DNA of 64,000 nt from Caryophanon latum (GCF_001700325.1 NZ_MATO01000034.1:124001-188000), one strand, 5' to 3'; shown: positions 1 to 8,179, numbered from the stretch's first letter. Numbers and translations: made by a program. The notes: generated by a model not told the origin, from the sequence alone.

Positions 1-154
1 GCAAGAAACGACGCATACACTTGATACAGTGCAACAGCTCATTGATAATGATTTAAAGCAAGTGCTTTCTTCTGACATCGAGCATTTAAAGCTTGAAATT
101 GATTTTGCGAAGCTTTCGGCTAATGAGCAAAAAAAGACATTTGATATAGAGTAG
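1..154 (+). CDS. XpaC-like protein, C-terminal fragment (start lies before the window)
   Basis: An open frame runs from the window edge to TAG at 152-154 and reads as about 50 residues ending in KKTFDIE. It ends 8 bases before the telA-like gene. In many Bacillales a gene of the XpaC/'5-bromo-4-chloroindolyl phosphate hydrolysis' family lies directly before a TelA-family gene, and the visible residues (HTLDTVQQLIDNDLKQV, then DIEHLKLEIDFAK) fit the C-terminus of that family, which ends in a helix containing an L-x-D-x-x-x-A-K pattern. The call rests mainly on this pairing and is moderate. The family's biochemical role is not established. Confidence 0.55.
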   Translation, partial: QETTHTLDTVQQLIDNDLKQVLSSDIEHLKLEIDFAKLSANEQKKTFDIE

Positions 155-162
155 GTGATTCG

Positions 163-1227
163 ATGAACGACCGATATGACGACGTGGAAGCAATGCTGCA
201 AATGCCTGCTCCAACGCTCGAACGCGATGCGCAGCCGATGCTCATTGAATCGTTGCCACACACGCAGCAGCAACAAGCACAGGAGCTTGCTGCGACGATT
301 GATATTCACGATTTTGAAGCTGTTTTACAATACGGGACAGATGCACAGCTTGCTCTGTCTCGTTTCTCTACGCTTTTACTTGCTCAAGTACAGCGCAAGG
401 AGCAAACGAACATTTCGGCCGTGCTATCACAGCTAACCGATACACTCGAAGAAATTAACCCGCAATCATTAACCGAAAAACGCGGGTTTTTAAAACGTTT
501 TTTACCGAAAAGTGCAACGTCAACGCAGCAGCTTATGACGAAATATAAGCGTATTAGCGTGCAAGTCGATCGCCTGTCCGTTCAGCTAGAGCGCTCAAAA
601 ATTCAGCTGCTGCGCGACTTACAGCTGCTCGACCAACTATTTGAGCAAAACAAAAAATATTTCGATGCGCTCAATTTGTACATTGCCGCAGCGGAAGTAA
701 AACGTCTTGACGTCCTATATGAGGAGCTGCCGAGCGTCCAGCAACAAGCAAACGAAAGCGACGACCCGATGGCACAGCAGCAGCTAAAAGACTTACAAAG
801 TGCGATTGAACAGTTTGAGCAGCGCATTTACGATTTAGAAATGGCGCGCATGATGACGATTCAAAGCGCACCGCAAATTCGCCTCGTGCAGCAAACATCT
901 CGCATGCTTGCAAATAAAATTCAAACGTCCATCCAAACCGCCATTCCTGTTTGGAAAACACAAATTAGTTTAGCGATCACGCTGAATCAGCAAAAGAAAG
1001 AAGCTGAGCGCCAACAGCAAATTGACGCACTTAGCATACAAATGGGCGAAGCGAGCGCGCAGCTGCATGCTGACACGACGACGGACGTATTTACGACGCA
1101 TGCACAGCTTTTATCGACGATTCAAGAAACGATCGACATTGAGCAATCACAGCTCGAATCGAAGCAGCAAATCGAGCAAATTGCGACGCAGCAGCCGCTT
1201 TCTCGCATGGCGAAGCGTCAATTATAA
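163..1227 (+). CDS. TelA-family toxic anion resistance protein
   Basis: A 354-residue, Gln- and Ala-rich, mostly helical soluble protein typical of the TelA/KlaA/YaaN family (usual length 350-400). It has long amphipathic helices with coiled-coil character, no membrane segment and no signal peptide. The conserved central part includes NPQSLTEKRGFLKRFLPK (about residues 99-116), which matches the family's G-F-x-x-x-F-F core. The family is linked to tellurite and other stress resistance and often occurs with XpaC. The ATG at 163 follows GTAGGTGAT and lies 8 bases after the upstream stop, so the two genes form an operon closed by the hairpin at 1237. The molecular function is unknown. Confidence 0.88.
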   Translation: MNDRYDDVEAMLQMPAPTLERDAQPMLIESLPHTQQQQAQELAATIDIHDFEAVLQYGTDAQLALSRFSTLLLAQVQRKEQTNISAVLSQLTDTLEEINPQSLTEKRGFLKRFLPKSATSTQQLMTKYKRISVQVDRLSVQLERSKIQLLRDLQLLDQLFEQNKKYFDALNLYIAAAEVKRLDVLYEELPSVQQQANESDDPMAQQQLKDLQSAIEQFEQRIYDLEMARMMTIQSAPQIRLVQQTSRMLANKIQTSIQTAIPVWKTQISLAITLNQQKKEAERQQQIDALSIQMGEASAQLHADTTTDVFTTHAQLLSTIQETIDIEQSQLESKQQIEQIATQQPLSRMAKRQL

Positions 1228-1236
1228 CACTAAGAT

Positions 1237-1281
1237 GAATGTATATTTCTTTACAGTTGTTTAAAGAAATATACATTTTTT
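1237..1281 (+). terminator. Rho-independent terminator of xpaC-telA
   Basis: Inverted repeat AATGTATATTTCTTT / AAAGAAATATACATT around a short loop, followed by a T-run, 10 bases after the telA stop. Confidence 0.85.
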
Positions 1282-1394
1282 GTTTATTTTTATAAATTGT
1301 TCTACAATTCCCTTGACAACATTTCATATAAAATTTAGAATTATCTGTAATTAATACACATTTATTTCGTATGTTTTAGCCATTTTATGCATAA

Positions 1395-1610
1395 ACGGGT
1401 TCATCACCACAACCTCATATTGAAAGAATTTCTACAGTGCAAGCGATGATTTTCGCAATTAATCTGAAATAATTGCTGTAGATCAGTAGCAAAACGCAAG
1501 CGGCGACACTCGTTAGTGAATCGCAAAGACATAAGCTTAACACTACAAAGGAAAAGCCTGCCTTGACGTGAAAAGCAACTGTAATTTCTAGTGAGGAGCT
1601 TATAAACGTT
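1395..1610 (-). repeat. Decayed copy of the type-B intergenic repeat, reverse orientation
   Basis: The left end GGTTCATCACCACAACCTC resembles the terminal inverted repeat of the nested element at 7950-8132 (GGTTCATCACCGTAAGC when read on the minus strand). The segment AAGCCTGCCTTGACGTGAAA at about 1554 is the reverse complement of that element's left arm with few changes. The middle is degenerate. I see no coding capacity here. This fills most of the gap between telA and the next gene. Confidence 0.55.
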
Positions 1611-1677
1611 TGAAATTATGCAACAATGGGTAAAGTTATCAAATAAAAAATATAGATATAATAAAGGGGATGTTTCT

Positions 1678-1884
1678 ATGAAAGCAACGATCGGCAATCA
1701 CATTACATTTTCACGCTTCGGTTTTGAATTATACGGTACGGTACAAAAAATTTACGATAACTCGGTGTTAGTCGAGTTAACAGAAAACTCGTTCAAACAC
1801 GTAATGCACGAAATTCCAAACGAGATGACAGTCGTGAACCATCGCAACTATTCAATCGTGACACCGATGGAGACAGCTGTATAG
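1678..1884 (+). CDS. DUF2187 family small protein
   Basis: A 68-residue protein starting MKATIGNHITFSRFGFELYG, a good match to the DUF2187 family, small beta-rich proteins of Bacillales with a G-x-V-x-x-I/V-Y-x-N-S-V core. An upstream in-frame ATG at 1618 has no ribosome binding site. The ATG at 1678 follows AAAGGGGA at proper spacing and gives the family's usual length. No function is known. It converges on the DUF6501 gene, with which it shares a two-way terminator. Confidence 0.85.
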   Translation: MKATIGNHITFSRFGFELYGTVQKIYDNSVLVELTENSFKHVMHEIPNEMTVVNHRNYSIVTPMETAV

Positions 1885-1887
1885 CAT

Positions 1888-1921
1888 AAAAAAACGTCCC
1901 ACATACAATGGGACGTTTTTT
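1888..1921. terminator. Bidirectional terminator between convergent genes
   Basis: AAAAAAACGTCCCA, loop, TGGGACGTTTTTT: a GC stem with an A-run before and a T-run after, so it serves both converging genes. Confidence 0.9.
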
Positions 1922-1926
1922 CATGC

Positions 1927-2130
1927 TTATACTTCCTCGAAATATTCTTTGTAGAAGCCGCCAACTTTACCTGTGTTGTCGATCACAAAGATAAATTCCT
2001 CTGTTTCGTTTTTCACTTCATACTCTTTACCAACTGTTAATACATTTGATACTAAGTACTTCGATGCATTCGTATGTACGCACTTCACTGTACGAAGCGT
2101 CGGTGCATCTTTCCATTTTAAATGTAACAT
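1927..2130 (-). CDS. DUF6501 family small protein
   Basis: A 67-residue protein starting MLHLKWKDAPTLRTVKCVH and ending in GGFYKEYFEEV. The pattern TVKCVHTxAxKYxVxNVLTxGKEYEV, as I recall it, is characteristic of this conserved Bacillales family (DUF6501). A longer in-frame start at 2166 exists, but GAGAGG lies 9 bases before the ATG at 2130 and the homologues I know start there. It is a soluble, probably single-domain protein with no known function. Confidence 0.85.
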   Translation of the reverse strand: MLHLKWKDAPTLRTVKCVHTNASKYLVSNVLTVGKEYEVKNETEEFIFVIDNTGKVGGFYKEYFEEV

Positions 2131-2250
2131 ATAACTAACCTCTCTTTTTCGTGCAAATTCGCACAAGCTGTAACTCCTATTTTAAACGATTTTATCACCT
2201 TTGTGGGAAAAAAATTATTTTTTTGCTAAAATGTGATGGAGGTGAGGCGC

Positions 2251-2328
2251 TTGGAATATTTTTACGCGATTGCGATTGGCATCATATTATGTTTCTTTAT
2301 TTACGGTGAATGGAACTCACGGAAATAA
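2251..2328 (+). CDS. Small single-pass membrane protein, 25 aa, TTG start
   Basis: TTG at 2251 follows GGAGGTGAG with 4-5 bases spacing and opens a frame of 25 codons: LEYFYAIAIGIILCFF, then IYGEWNSRK. One hydrophobic helix with a charged tail, followed directly by a good terminator at 2332. The ribosome binding site, the terminator and the membrane-helix composition make it a believable gene though too short for standard gene calling. An in-frame ATG at 2234 would overlap the ribosome binding site. Similar tiny genes occur at 25019 and 63790. Confidence 0.6.
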   Translation: MEYFYAIAIGIILCFFIYGEWNSRK

Positions 2329-2331
2329 TAC

Positions 2332-2368
2332 AACGGGCTGCCCGATTCATTCGGACAGCCCGTTTTAT
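2332..2368 (+). terminator. Terminator of the 25-aa membrane protein gene
   Basis: ACGGGCTGCCCGA, loop, TCGGACAGCCCGT, then TTTTATATTT. Confidence 0.85.
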
Positions 2369-2385
2369 ATTTGCTTATCAGGTCT

Positions 2386-2506
2386 GTTGATTATCCAAGG
2401 AGTCTCGCCGCTTGTTCACTGCCATTACGATGCTGCTTTTATTTCCTATTGGTCGCTTAAAACAATCGATTTAGTCGTATAAAAATGGCGTATTAACACG
2501 TCTGTT
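2386..2506. repeat. Type-A intergenic repeat, partly decayed
   Basis: Ends form an inverted pair (GGTCTGTTGATTATCCA at the left; GGCGTATTAACACGTCTG at the right) like those of the copies at 63528-63655 and 7803-8160. Inside, TGCCATTACGATGCTGC and AAAACAATCGATTTAG align in order with the 63.5-kb copy. The exchangeable core is reduced to GGAGTCTCGCCGC. Confidence 0.75.
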
Positions 2507-2509
2507 TGC

Positions 2510-3391
2510 TTATAGCTGCATGAGTAACAAGACCGCCATCGTCAGCCCAAGCAGCACGGAAATGTAATGCGTTACGATGTCGAAGCGGTCGCCGTTAATG
2601 AAGCGCCCCATATATAGCGCAAGCACGGCATCAATGAGTAGCAACGCGAGCAAGTAGCCTTTAAACACGACAATCTCCGTAAACATGATGGTAAACATAA
2701 ATATAATGCTCACGGTCATCATTAAATAAAATATGCCTTGCCACTGCTTTGGCGCATGCTTTATACCTTTTTGCTCGCGACCGGTGCGCTTGCAATAATA
2801 AGGCAACGCACCGTTCCACACCATCGTCACGACGAAGCCTACAACGAAGTACGTCGGCAGCTCCTTAAACGGTGCGTTTAGCCATGCGTCCTCGTCCTCC
2901 GTTAGCGCATAGCTGACGTCGTTTTGTCTATCGTACAGCGCCATGTAGTCGTGCTCAAACAAATACGTCTCCCCCGCATACTCGGCGTACACGTATGACG
3001 GCGATTGCTCAAATCCTACAATATCCAAATCGTCGTCAACACGCGCAATTGGCTCACGCTTGCCACTTATAATGTCTTGAATAGCGTTTCGTACGATTCG
3101 TAACTCATACGGTGTGACGTTCGTATAATACGTCACTGGAAATGAAAAATCGTCCTTCAACTGTGTCATATGGGCAACGAATAATGGATCAGACTGTAGC
3201 GTCGTTTTTTCACCGCTTTCGACATACGTTAAAAACAACAAAATGAGTACAATGCTACACATCGCAGCGAGCGGCTTCCATTGTTTCGGTCGCTTCGGTC
3301 GTTTATTCGTCACGCGCTCATAAATGCGGCGCTGCTGGTCGTCCGTTGCCTTTAGCTGACTAAGCTCGCGCAATCGTTCATTCAACGTCAT
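2510..3391 (-). CDS. Anti-sigma factor-like membrane protein partner of the ECF sigma gene
   Basis: A 293-residue protein that begins 14 bases inside the end of the ECF sigma gene, with AGGAGGG before its ATG, so the two are translationally coupled. The cytoplasmic N-terminus (about 40 residues, MTLNERLRELSQLKATDDQ onwards) is followed by a membrane segment near 43-60, an extracytoplasmic part (about 61-180, acidic) and four further hydrophobic segments (about 183-200, 219-245, 246-262, 272-293). This fits a regulator that holds the sigma factor at the membrane. I do not recognise the sensor part as a named family, so the anti-sigma role is inferred from position and topology. Confidence 0.7.
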   Translation of the reverse strand: MTLNERLRELSQLKATDDQQRRIYERVTNKRPKRPKQWKPLAAMCSIVLILLFLTYVESGEKTTLQSDPLFVAHMTQLKDDFSFPVTYYTNVTPYELRIVRNAIQDIISGKREPIARVDDDLDIVGFEQSPSYVYAEYAGETYLFEHDYMALYDRQNDVSYALTEDEDAWLNAPFKELPTYFVVGFVVTMVWNGALPYYCKRTGREQKGIKHAPKQWQGIFYLMMTVSIIFMFTIMFTEIVVFKGYLLALLLIDAVLALYMGRFINGDRFDIVTHYISVLLGLTMAVLLLMQL

Positions 3392-3863
3392 CGTACATCC
3401 CTCCTAATATGCGCTGCAACGCCTTCATCGCACTGCGCTGTGTGTTCACAACCTTTGTCGTGCGCCAGCCGAGCAGCCGCGCCGTTTCCTCGATCGAGTA
3501 GCCTTCGATTTTACGATAAATAAGCACTTCTTTATGCGACAGCTTGAGCTGCTGCATCGCCTTCATTAACTCGCGCAACTCCTCCTTTGCAATAAGCAAA
3601 TCTGGTAACGCCGTCGTTTGCTGCTCGTGCTGCTTCGTAAATGGTAGCCATTGAATGAGTGCCTTTTTGCGGTAATGATCATACACTAAATGACGCGCAA
3701 TCGTTCGAATGTAGGCGATTTCGGTATGAAGCTCGCCTCGGTTGTACACACGTAAAAACGTCTCCTGCGTCAAATCTTCCGCGAGCTCCTTACTGCCGGT
3801 CATGTAAAAAATATAGCGGTAAATGGCTTGAAAATGTTGCGTGTACTGCTCCTCAAATGACAT
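3378..3863 (-). CDS. ECF-type RNA polymerase sigma factor
   Basis: A 161-residue sigma-70 family protein with only regions 2 and 4. Region 2 contains YIFYMTGSKELAEDLTQETF (about 16-35); region 4 contains LSHKEVLIYRKIEGYSIEET, then ARLLGW..VNTQRSAMKALQ. Length and layout match ECF sigmas such as SigX, SigW or YlaC. A GTG at 3872 overlaps the ribosome binding site AGAGG; the ATG at 3863 has 8-base spacing and is preferred. It is expressed with the overlapping membrane protein gene downstream, its probable anti-sigma. The stimulus is unknown; no target promoters were assigned. Confidence 0.88.
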   Translation of the reverse strand: MSFEEQYTQHFQAIYRYIFYMTGSKELAEDLTQETFLRVYNRGELHTEIAYIRTIARHLVYDHYRKKALIQWLPFTKQHEQQTTALPDLLIAKEELRELMKAMQQLKLSHKEVLIYRKIEGYSIEETARLLGWRTTKVVNTQRSAMKALQRILGGMYDDVE

Positions 3864-3919
3864 GTGCTTCACCTCTTATATGTATAGACGAACGAGCGCC
3901 AAAAATTTGTATGCGCATC

Positions 3920-3950
3920 TAAAAAAAACTAGAAGAAATTATTCCTCTAG
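3920..3950 (-). terminator. Terminator of the McrBC-like cassette, overlapping the last codons
   Basis: On the minus strand CTAGAGGA, loop, TTCTTCTAG then TTTTTTTT. The stem includes the nuclease stop codon region. Confidence 0.7.
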
Positions 3951-5156
3951 CTTCGGTAGCTGCATCGTGCTGTCGTTCGCACTGAGCAGTTGAATGTTGT
4001 CGTACTGCATCGGACGATCGTCGTTCACACACAATAAGCCGTACACTTTTGGCTGCGCGGTCGTTTTCATAAAATGCATGTAGCGAAGCAGCTGTGCAAG
4101 CCCCGACTGAATGTATGCTTCGTTCGTCGTATATTTTACTTCCCCGATGACAACGTGCGTCAACGTGCCGTGTTTGACGTACTCGATCGTGAAATCCGGT
4201 CGCCCGCGCCATACAAAGTCCGTTTGCTTGCGCTGAAACAACGTATGCGCTGCTTCGTTAAACTGCATTGCCGCCCGCTTCGTCGCCTGCACGAACGGAT
4301 GCGCACTATCTAGCTCACGAAACGCCGTATGAAACTGCGTATGCGGTGTCGTCGCTTTATTATGATAAATGGTGACGCTTGTGTCGCCGTGCTGCCACGA
4401 AGCGAGTGGGCGCGTTTTACCGTCATTCATATGAAACGTTACATCGCGCTGCTGCTTAATAATTTGCACGATCCAATATAGCTCAAACAATACGTCCGTA
4501 TGCTTCGGCACGATGAAAAATTCCGTTAATGCGCGCTGTAATAACGTCGCATCATATCGGCGCTGCTGTAAGGCATGCAGCTGTCGATATAGTTTGGCCG
4601 CATGTCGGTATAACGGCTGTTGATGCTGCTCCATGCGAGACAATATGCGCGGTGATGCCGTCATACGCTGTCGCTTCACATGTGCTGCCGCGCGCAAAAA
4701 TGCAGGCATCGCTTCGATAAACGGCGCATACCAGCTGCGACTTTGAAACGTGCGTAAAAACGTATCGCGTTCATACGACGTGCGCAGCGTATAGGCGACC
4801 GCTTCCACTACTTGTCGCTCGGCGTCTTGTGCATCGGTACTTCGTGCGACAACGACGTGCTGCTTCGAATGCGTCGTTTGCTTTTCGATCGTTGGCTGCC
4901 AACAAATGGATCCGCGCACTTCCCCAATATACGTTGCAGTTGTCGTATGACGGCGACGCATCGATTGCGCATCAGCCGTAAACGCACGCATAAACTGTAA
5001 CGTTGCCTGCTGCTTAAAGATTGCAAGCTTTAACAAATCGCTAAGCCGCTCAATATGCAGTGCATCGTTTACGTACGGCGCGATGTTCACGATGCCGTCT
5101 TGCACATACGTCACTAAATACGGTAATACTTCCTGCAGTAGCTCCTCTTTATTCAT
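3939..5156 (-). CDS. PD-(D/E)XK nuclease, McrC-like partner of the adjacent AAA+ ATPase
   Basis: A 405-residue protein. Near the C-terminus it shows the nuclease signature D321-x17-E339-V-K341 (GRPDFTIEY, then VVIGEVKYT), followed by a helix with a conserved-looking Q (YIQSGLAQLLRYMHFM) as in many restriction-type folds. A preceding stretch, VLFELYWIVQII, matches the pattern found before the nuclease core in McrC/DUF2357-type proteins. The frame is open to 5219, but the ATG at 5156 (MNKEELLQEV) overlaps the ATPase stop by 8 bases, the expected coupled arrangement. In McrBC the nuclease cuts DNA when driven by the ring ATPase. Order (ATPase first), coupling and folds all fit a type IV restriction-like system; substrate (modified DNA) is inference. 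Confidence 0.72.
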   Translation of the reverse strand: MNKEELLQEVLPYLVTYVQDGIVNIAPYVNDALHIERLSDLLKLAIFKQQATLQFMRAFTADAQSMRRRHTTTATYIGEVRGSICWQPTIEKQTTHSKQHVVVARSTDAQDAERQVVEAVAYTLRTSYERDTFLRTFQSRSWYAPFIEAMPAFLRAAAHVKRQRMTASPRILSRMEQHQQPLYRHAAKLYRQLHALQQRRYDATLLQRALTEFFIVPKHTDVLFELYWIVQIIKQQRDVTFHMNDGKTRPLASWQHGDTSVTIYHNKATTPHTQFHTAFRELDSAHPFVQATKRAAMQFNEAAHTLFQRKQTDFVWRGRPDFTIEYVKHGTLTHVVIGEVKYTTNEAYIQSGLAQLLRYMHFMKTTAQPKVYGLLCVNDDRPMQYDNIQLLSANDSTMQLPKLEE

Positions 5157-6819
5157 AGTCGCTCCAGTTAAACAAGTCTTCACACGCCTCACGCAGCCGC
5201 TGCACTTGCAAATGATCACGAAATGGCTTTAGCGCATCTAGCCATTGCTCAATGCGGTATTTCGCTACCCCTTCTAGCTGTGGCACGACGTATAAAATGA
5301 GCGCCGATGTCATATCGTCTTGCTCACTTAACATCACGTAGCGCACAACGTCTTCGATTATTGCAGGACCGACTTTGCGCACGTCTTGAATTGTTTGCCA
5401 AAGGGCGGCGAGCTGCTCCACATCGTCATACGTCATCTGCCATGCGTGCAAATAACTCGTCATCAGTGCGGGCGTAATCGTTTTTGGCAGCGGCACCGGA
5501 ATGAACGCAAAACGACGCATAAGCGCATAGCTAACGTCAAATAACGTCGCCTTATCGCTCGTATTCATCGTCCCAATGATGCGCCAATCATTACGCATTA
5601 CATATACGTGCTCACCATGTTGCTCCTGTCGCGTCATCACGACTGGCTGACCGTTTGACGCTTCATACGGTAATACGACGTCATCACCGGCAAGCACCGA
5701 AAAAAGCGGACCGAACGCTTCGTCCATATTCGCACGGTTCATCTCATCTAATATGAGCCATTTCGCATCGGGCTTTAGCGCCTGCAAAAACACACCTGGA
5801 TGGAACTGCAGCTCGCCTGTTTTCGTTGGACGATAGCCGCCAATCGTGTCATATGCCGACCAGTTCGCACTCGCTGTGACACGCATGTACGGCTGCTCAA
5901 GCTGCTCGCAAACGATCGTCGCAAGCTTTGACTTCCCTGTGCCAGGTGCGCCTGTAAACAATATGTGCTTGCCGCTTTTTAATGCCGTTTCAATTTGCGC
6001 ACGCAGCACATCACTTGCATCGCCAAATACGAGCCCGTGCAGCGATAACGTCGGCTCACTCTTTTTCGGCTGCCACATCGCATATAACGGTGATGCGTAA
6101 AAATCAACGTCCTCCATTTCATTTGATAGCTCCTGACGCAAATCGTACAGCTGGCGATCGATGTCGTCCTCGCGATGCTTCAGTATATGTTTAAACGCTT
6201 CGATAATGCGCGTTTTATGTGCGCTGCTCGCGATGCATGCGTAATACGTCGGGGCGAGCAAGTGTGCGAGTATATGCTCCATTTGCACATCTTTTTTCAT
6301 CGTTTGGCGCGCGTCGACAAGCAGGCGCTTCAATCCTTCCCACGGGCTTGCAAGAAGTGCTTCACGCTGCTCTCGTGCTAACTGTTTTAACGACAGCGCA
6401 AACTGCACGATGTAGCGCACTTCATCATATTTCGCCGCATTGTAAAACGTGCCCGTCGCCGCTAAGCCTGCTTGTAACGGCTGTAACTGCTCGTCAGTCG
6501 GTCGCGCAATGCCACCTGCTTGTGCAACGTCCAACAGCTTTCGTTTTTTCGTTTCGTAACGTACGGAGCTGCTTTGTGGAAACAAATAATACATGTACAG
6601 CACTTCAACGAGGAGCGCATACATCGCGTCGTCTGCACCGCGTAGCTGCGTGCGCCAAGCGTCATCAAATGTGCGCACATCACTTCGCTCTAGCAATGTT
6701 TGTAACGTATGTAAATGCTCGTTCGTCCAAAGCACTTCGTCTGTAAATAGCGAGCGGTCGTCGATTAAACATCGTTGCTGCCATTGCTGCACTGCGTCAT
6801 AAATTGCTTGTTTGTTCAT
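5149..6819 (-). CDS. McrB-type AAA+ ATPase of a two-gene restriction-like cassette
   Basis: A 556-residue protein. The AAA+ module occupies about 265-500: Walker A GAPGTGKS at 290-297, Walker B WLILDEMNRAN at 354-364 (the D-E-x-N-R form is typical of McrB/MoxR-like ATPases), a GTMNTSDKA sensor segment resembling the MNTADRS element of McrB, and ALMRRF as probable arginine finger. The first 260 residues are helical and show none of the DNA-reading domains I know from McrB (DUF3578, EVE/YTH), so target recognition is unexplained. The start ATG follows GAGGTGAAAAC. It is the first gene of a two-gene operon with the nuclease. Base composition matches the neighbours, so transfer is not obviously recent. 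Confidence 0.8.
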   Translation of the reverse strand: MNKQAIYDAVQQWQQRCLIDDRSLFTDEVLWTNEHLHTLQTLLERSDVRTFDDAWRTQLRGADDAMYALLVEVLYMYYLFPQSSSVRYETKKRKLLDVAQAGGIARPTDEQLQPLQAGLAATGTFYNAAKYDEVRYIVQFALSLKQLAREQREALLASPWEGLKRLLVDARQTMKKDVQMEHILAHLLAPTYYACIASSAHKTRIIEAFKHILKHREDDIDRQLYDLRQELSNEMEDVDFYASPLYAMWQPKKSEPTLSLHGLVFGDASDVLRAQIETALKSGKHILFTGAPGTGKSKLATIVCEQLEQPYMRVTASANWSAYDTIGGYRPTKTGELQFHPGVFLQALKPDAKWLILDEMNRANMDEAFGPLFSVLAGDDVVLPYEASNGQPVVMTRQEQHGEHVYVMRNDWRIIGTMNTSDKATLFDVSYALMRRFAFIPVPLPKTITPALMTSYLHAWQMTYDDVEQLAALWQTIQDVRKVGPAIIEDVVRYVMLSEQDDMTSALILYVVPQLEGVAKYRIEQWLDALKPFRDHLQVQRLREACEDLFNWSDYE

Positions 6820-6882
6820 GTTTTCACCTCGTTACTTGTAGTGTAGCACGAACGACACTAAAAAACAGACGGAACTTCGCCA

Positions 6883-6924
6883 TGAAAAAAACGATCCGTA
6901 GCACGTGTACGAATCGCTTTTTTC
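6883..6924. terminator. Hairpin after the binding-protein gene
   Basis: GAAAAAAACGATCCGTA, loop, TACGAATCGCTTTTTTC: imperfect stem with A-run and T-run, placed between the SBP gene end and the start region of the ATPase gene; on the minus strand it ends the SBP transcript. Confidence 0.75.
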
Positions 6925-6925
6925 A

Positions 6926-7768
6926 TTATTGTGTGACAGGCGTATTGCTAATTGCTTGCACCATAAACATTTGCTGATCGATTTCTGTCAATGTGCTAAG
7001 TGCGCTGTTAATTTCGTCTAAATGTTCATACCCTTTACGTACACCAATTGCAATCGATAGCTCCTCAGGCTCCACATCAAAGCCTTGCTCAAACTCTATA
7101 TATGTAAACGTATCGTATGCTGCAGTCGCTGAAATTGCTTCTGAACGTTCCGCTACGTAGCCGTCGATTGTCCCTTGCTCTACTGCTTCACGCATGACCG
7201 CAAAGCTTTCCATCGCCGCCTGCTTTTGCACATTAGCCATTTGATCAATGACGTTATAAAGCGTCGTATTTAGCTGCGCTGTAATTTTCGCACCTTGGAA
7301 ATCAGCTAACGTTCTAGCCTTTGCATATGGACTATCTCCTTTTGTCACGATTACAAAATCAGATGCGTAATATGTATCACTAAAATCAATGCGCTCTTTT
7401 CGCTCCGCAGTTGGCGACATGCCCGCGATAATCGCATCAATCTTTCCTGCTTCAAGATTTGGAATTAAATCGTCCCATTCTGTTTTCACCAGCACTAATT
7501 CTTTTCCGAGTGCTTCGACTACTTCCTTTGCTACTTCTACATCGTAGCCTCCTGCATATTCAAACGAGCCGTCAAGCTTCACCGCACCATTTGCCTCTGT
7601 TGCTTGCGTCCAGTTAAACGGTGGATAGTCCGCCTCTAATCCAACTTTGAACGGCTCCTTTTGTTCCACTTTTGCTTCACTAACTACTTGCTCCTCTTCT
7701 TTGCTACATGCAACGAGTACGACCGTTACTATGAGCATAAGCATTAATACACGACTACTTTTCCACAT
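6926..7768 (-). CDS. Amino-acid ABC transporter substrate-binding lipoprotein (orphan)
   Basis: A 280-residue SBP_bac_3 family protein. The N-terminus is a lipoprotein signal (hydrophobic stretch, then VLVAC lipobox near residue 21). Family motifs are present: VGLEADYPPFNW, GGYDVEVAKEVVEALG, LIPNLEAGKIDAIIAGMSPT and ERIDFSDTYY. It should bind a polar amino acid outside the membrane. The start at 7768 (MWKSSRVLM) is chosen because GGAGATTTCAAA precedes it; an earlier in-frame start at 7804 has no ribosome binding site. No permease or ATPase gene adjoins, so it must work with subunits encoded elsewhere or be used for sensing. Confidence 0.85.
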   Translation of the reverse strand: MWKSSRVLMLMLIVTVVLVACSKEEEQVVSEAKVEQKEPFKVGLEADYPPFNWTQATEANGAVKLDGSFEYAGGYDVEVAKEVVEALGKELVLVKTEWDDLIPNLEAGKIDAIIAGMSPTAERKERIDFSDTYYASDFVIVTKGDSPYAKARTLADFQGAKITAQLNTTLYNVIDQMANVQKQAAMESFAVMREAVEQGTIDGYVAERSEAISATAAYDTFTYIEFEQGFDVEPEELSIAIGVRKGYEHLDEINSALSTLTEIDQQMFMVQAISNTPVTQ

Positions 7769-7802
7769 TTTGAAATCTCCTTTATACACTGAATAGTTTG
7801 AC

Positions 7803-8160
7803 AATTAAGCGTGTTGATTAGCCAATCAATTGGCAGAAGCGTATTGCGGCTCACTTTCCTGGGGCTCGCCGCACACTTACTGCCACTAACATGCAGCATT
7901 TATTTCTAAATTGTTGCTAAAAACAGCCGACTTCACTGTATATAAATGGATCTTCACCATAACTTGGGGTTGCTTTCCACGTCGAGGCAGGCTTTCCGCG
8001 GGCGCGGCTCAAGCCTCCTCGTCGTTCGTGCCTCACGACTGCGGGGTCTCGAGGCTCGCGCTTTTCCCGCAGGAGTCCGCCTCTCGTTTCAAGCAACCTT
8101 TATGCGTCAACCCCAGCTTACGGTGATGAACCATATAAATGGCTAATCAACAGATCTGTT
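7803..8160. repeat. Type-A intergenic repeat interrupted by a nested type-B element
   Basis: Outer ends are GCGTGTTGATTAGCCA at the left and GGCTAATCAACAGATCTG at the right, an inverted pair. The same outer sequence occurs uninterrupted at 63528-63655. Here the outer repeat keeps a short core (GCGGCTCACTTTCCTGGGG, CTCGCCGC) and is split at about 7949 by the 183-bp element at 7950-8132. Confidence 0.88.
7950..8132 (+). mobile_element. Nested type-B miniature element with inverted ends and 10-bp target duplication
   Basis: The element is flanked on both sides by ATATAAATGG (7940-7949 and 8133-8142), which is single at the matching uninterrupted site (63626-63635). Its ends are imperfect inverted repeats: ATCTTCACCATAACTTGGGG at the left, and CCCCAGCTTACGGTGATGAA at the right, pairing over roughly 17 of 22 positions. 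The interior is GC-rich with the shared arms GAGGCAGGCTTTCCGCGGGC and CTTTTCCCGCAGGAGTCCGC. It encodes no transposase. Empty site, duplication and inverted ends together indicate insertion as a MITE-like unit. Confidence 0.82.
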
Positions 8161-8179
8161 TGACAATATTAACGAAAAA

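Noticed and set aside
6219-6746. Long plus-strand frame (175 codons) opposite the McrB-like gene
   Set aside because: Antisense to a clear AAA+ gene, Cys/Arg/His-rich, no ribosome binding site; a shadow of the coding strand.
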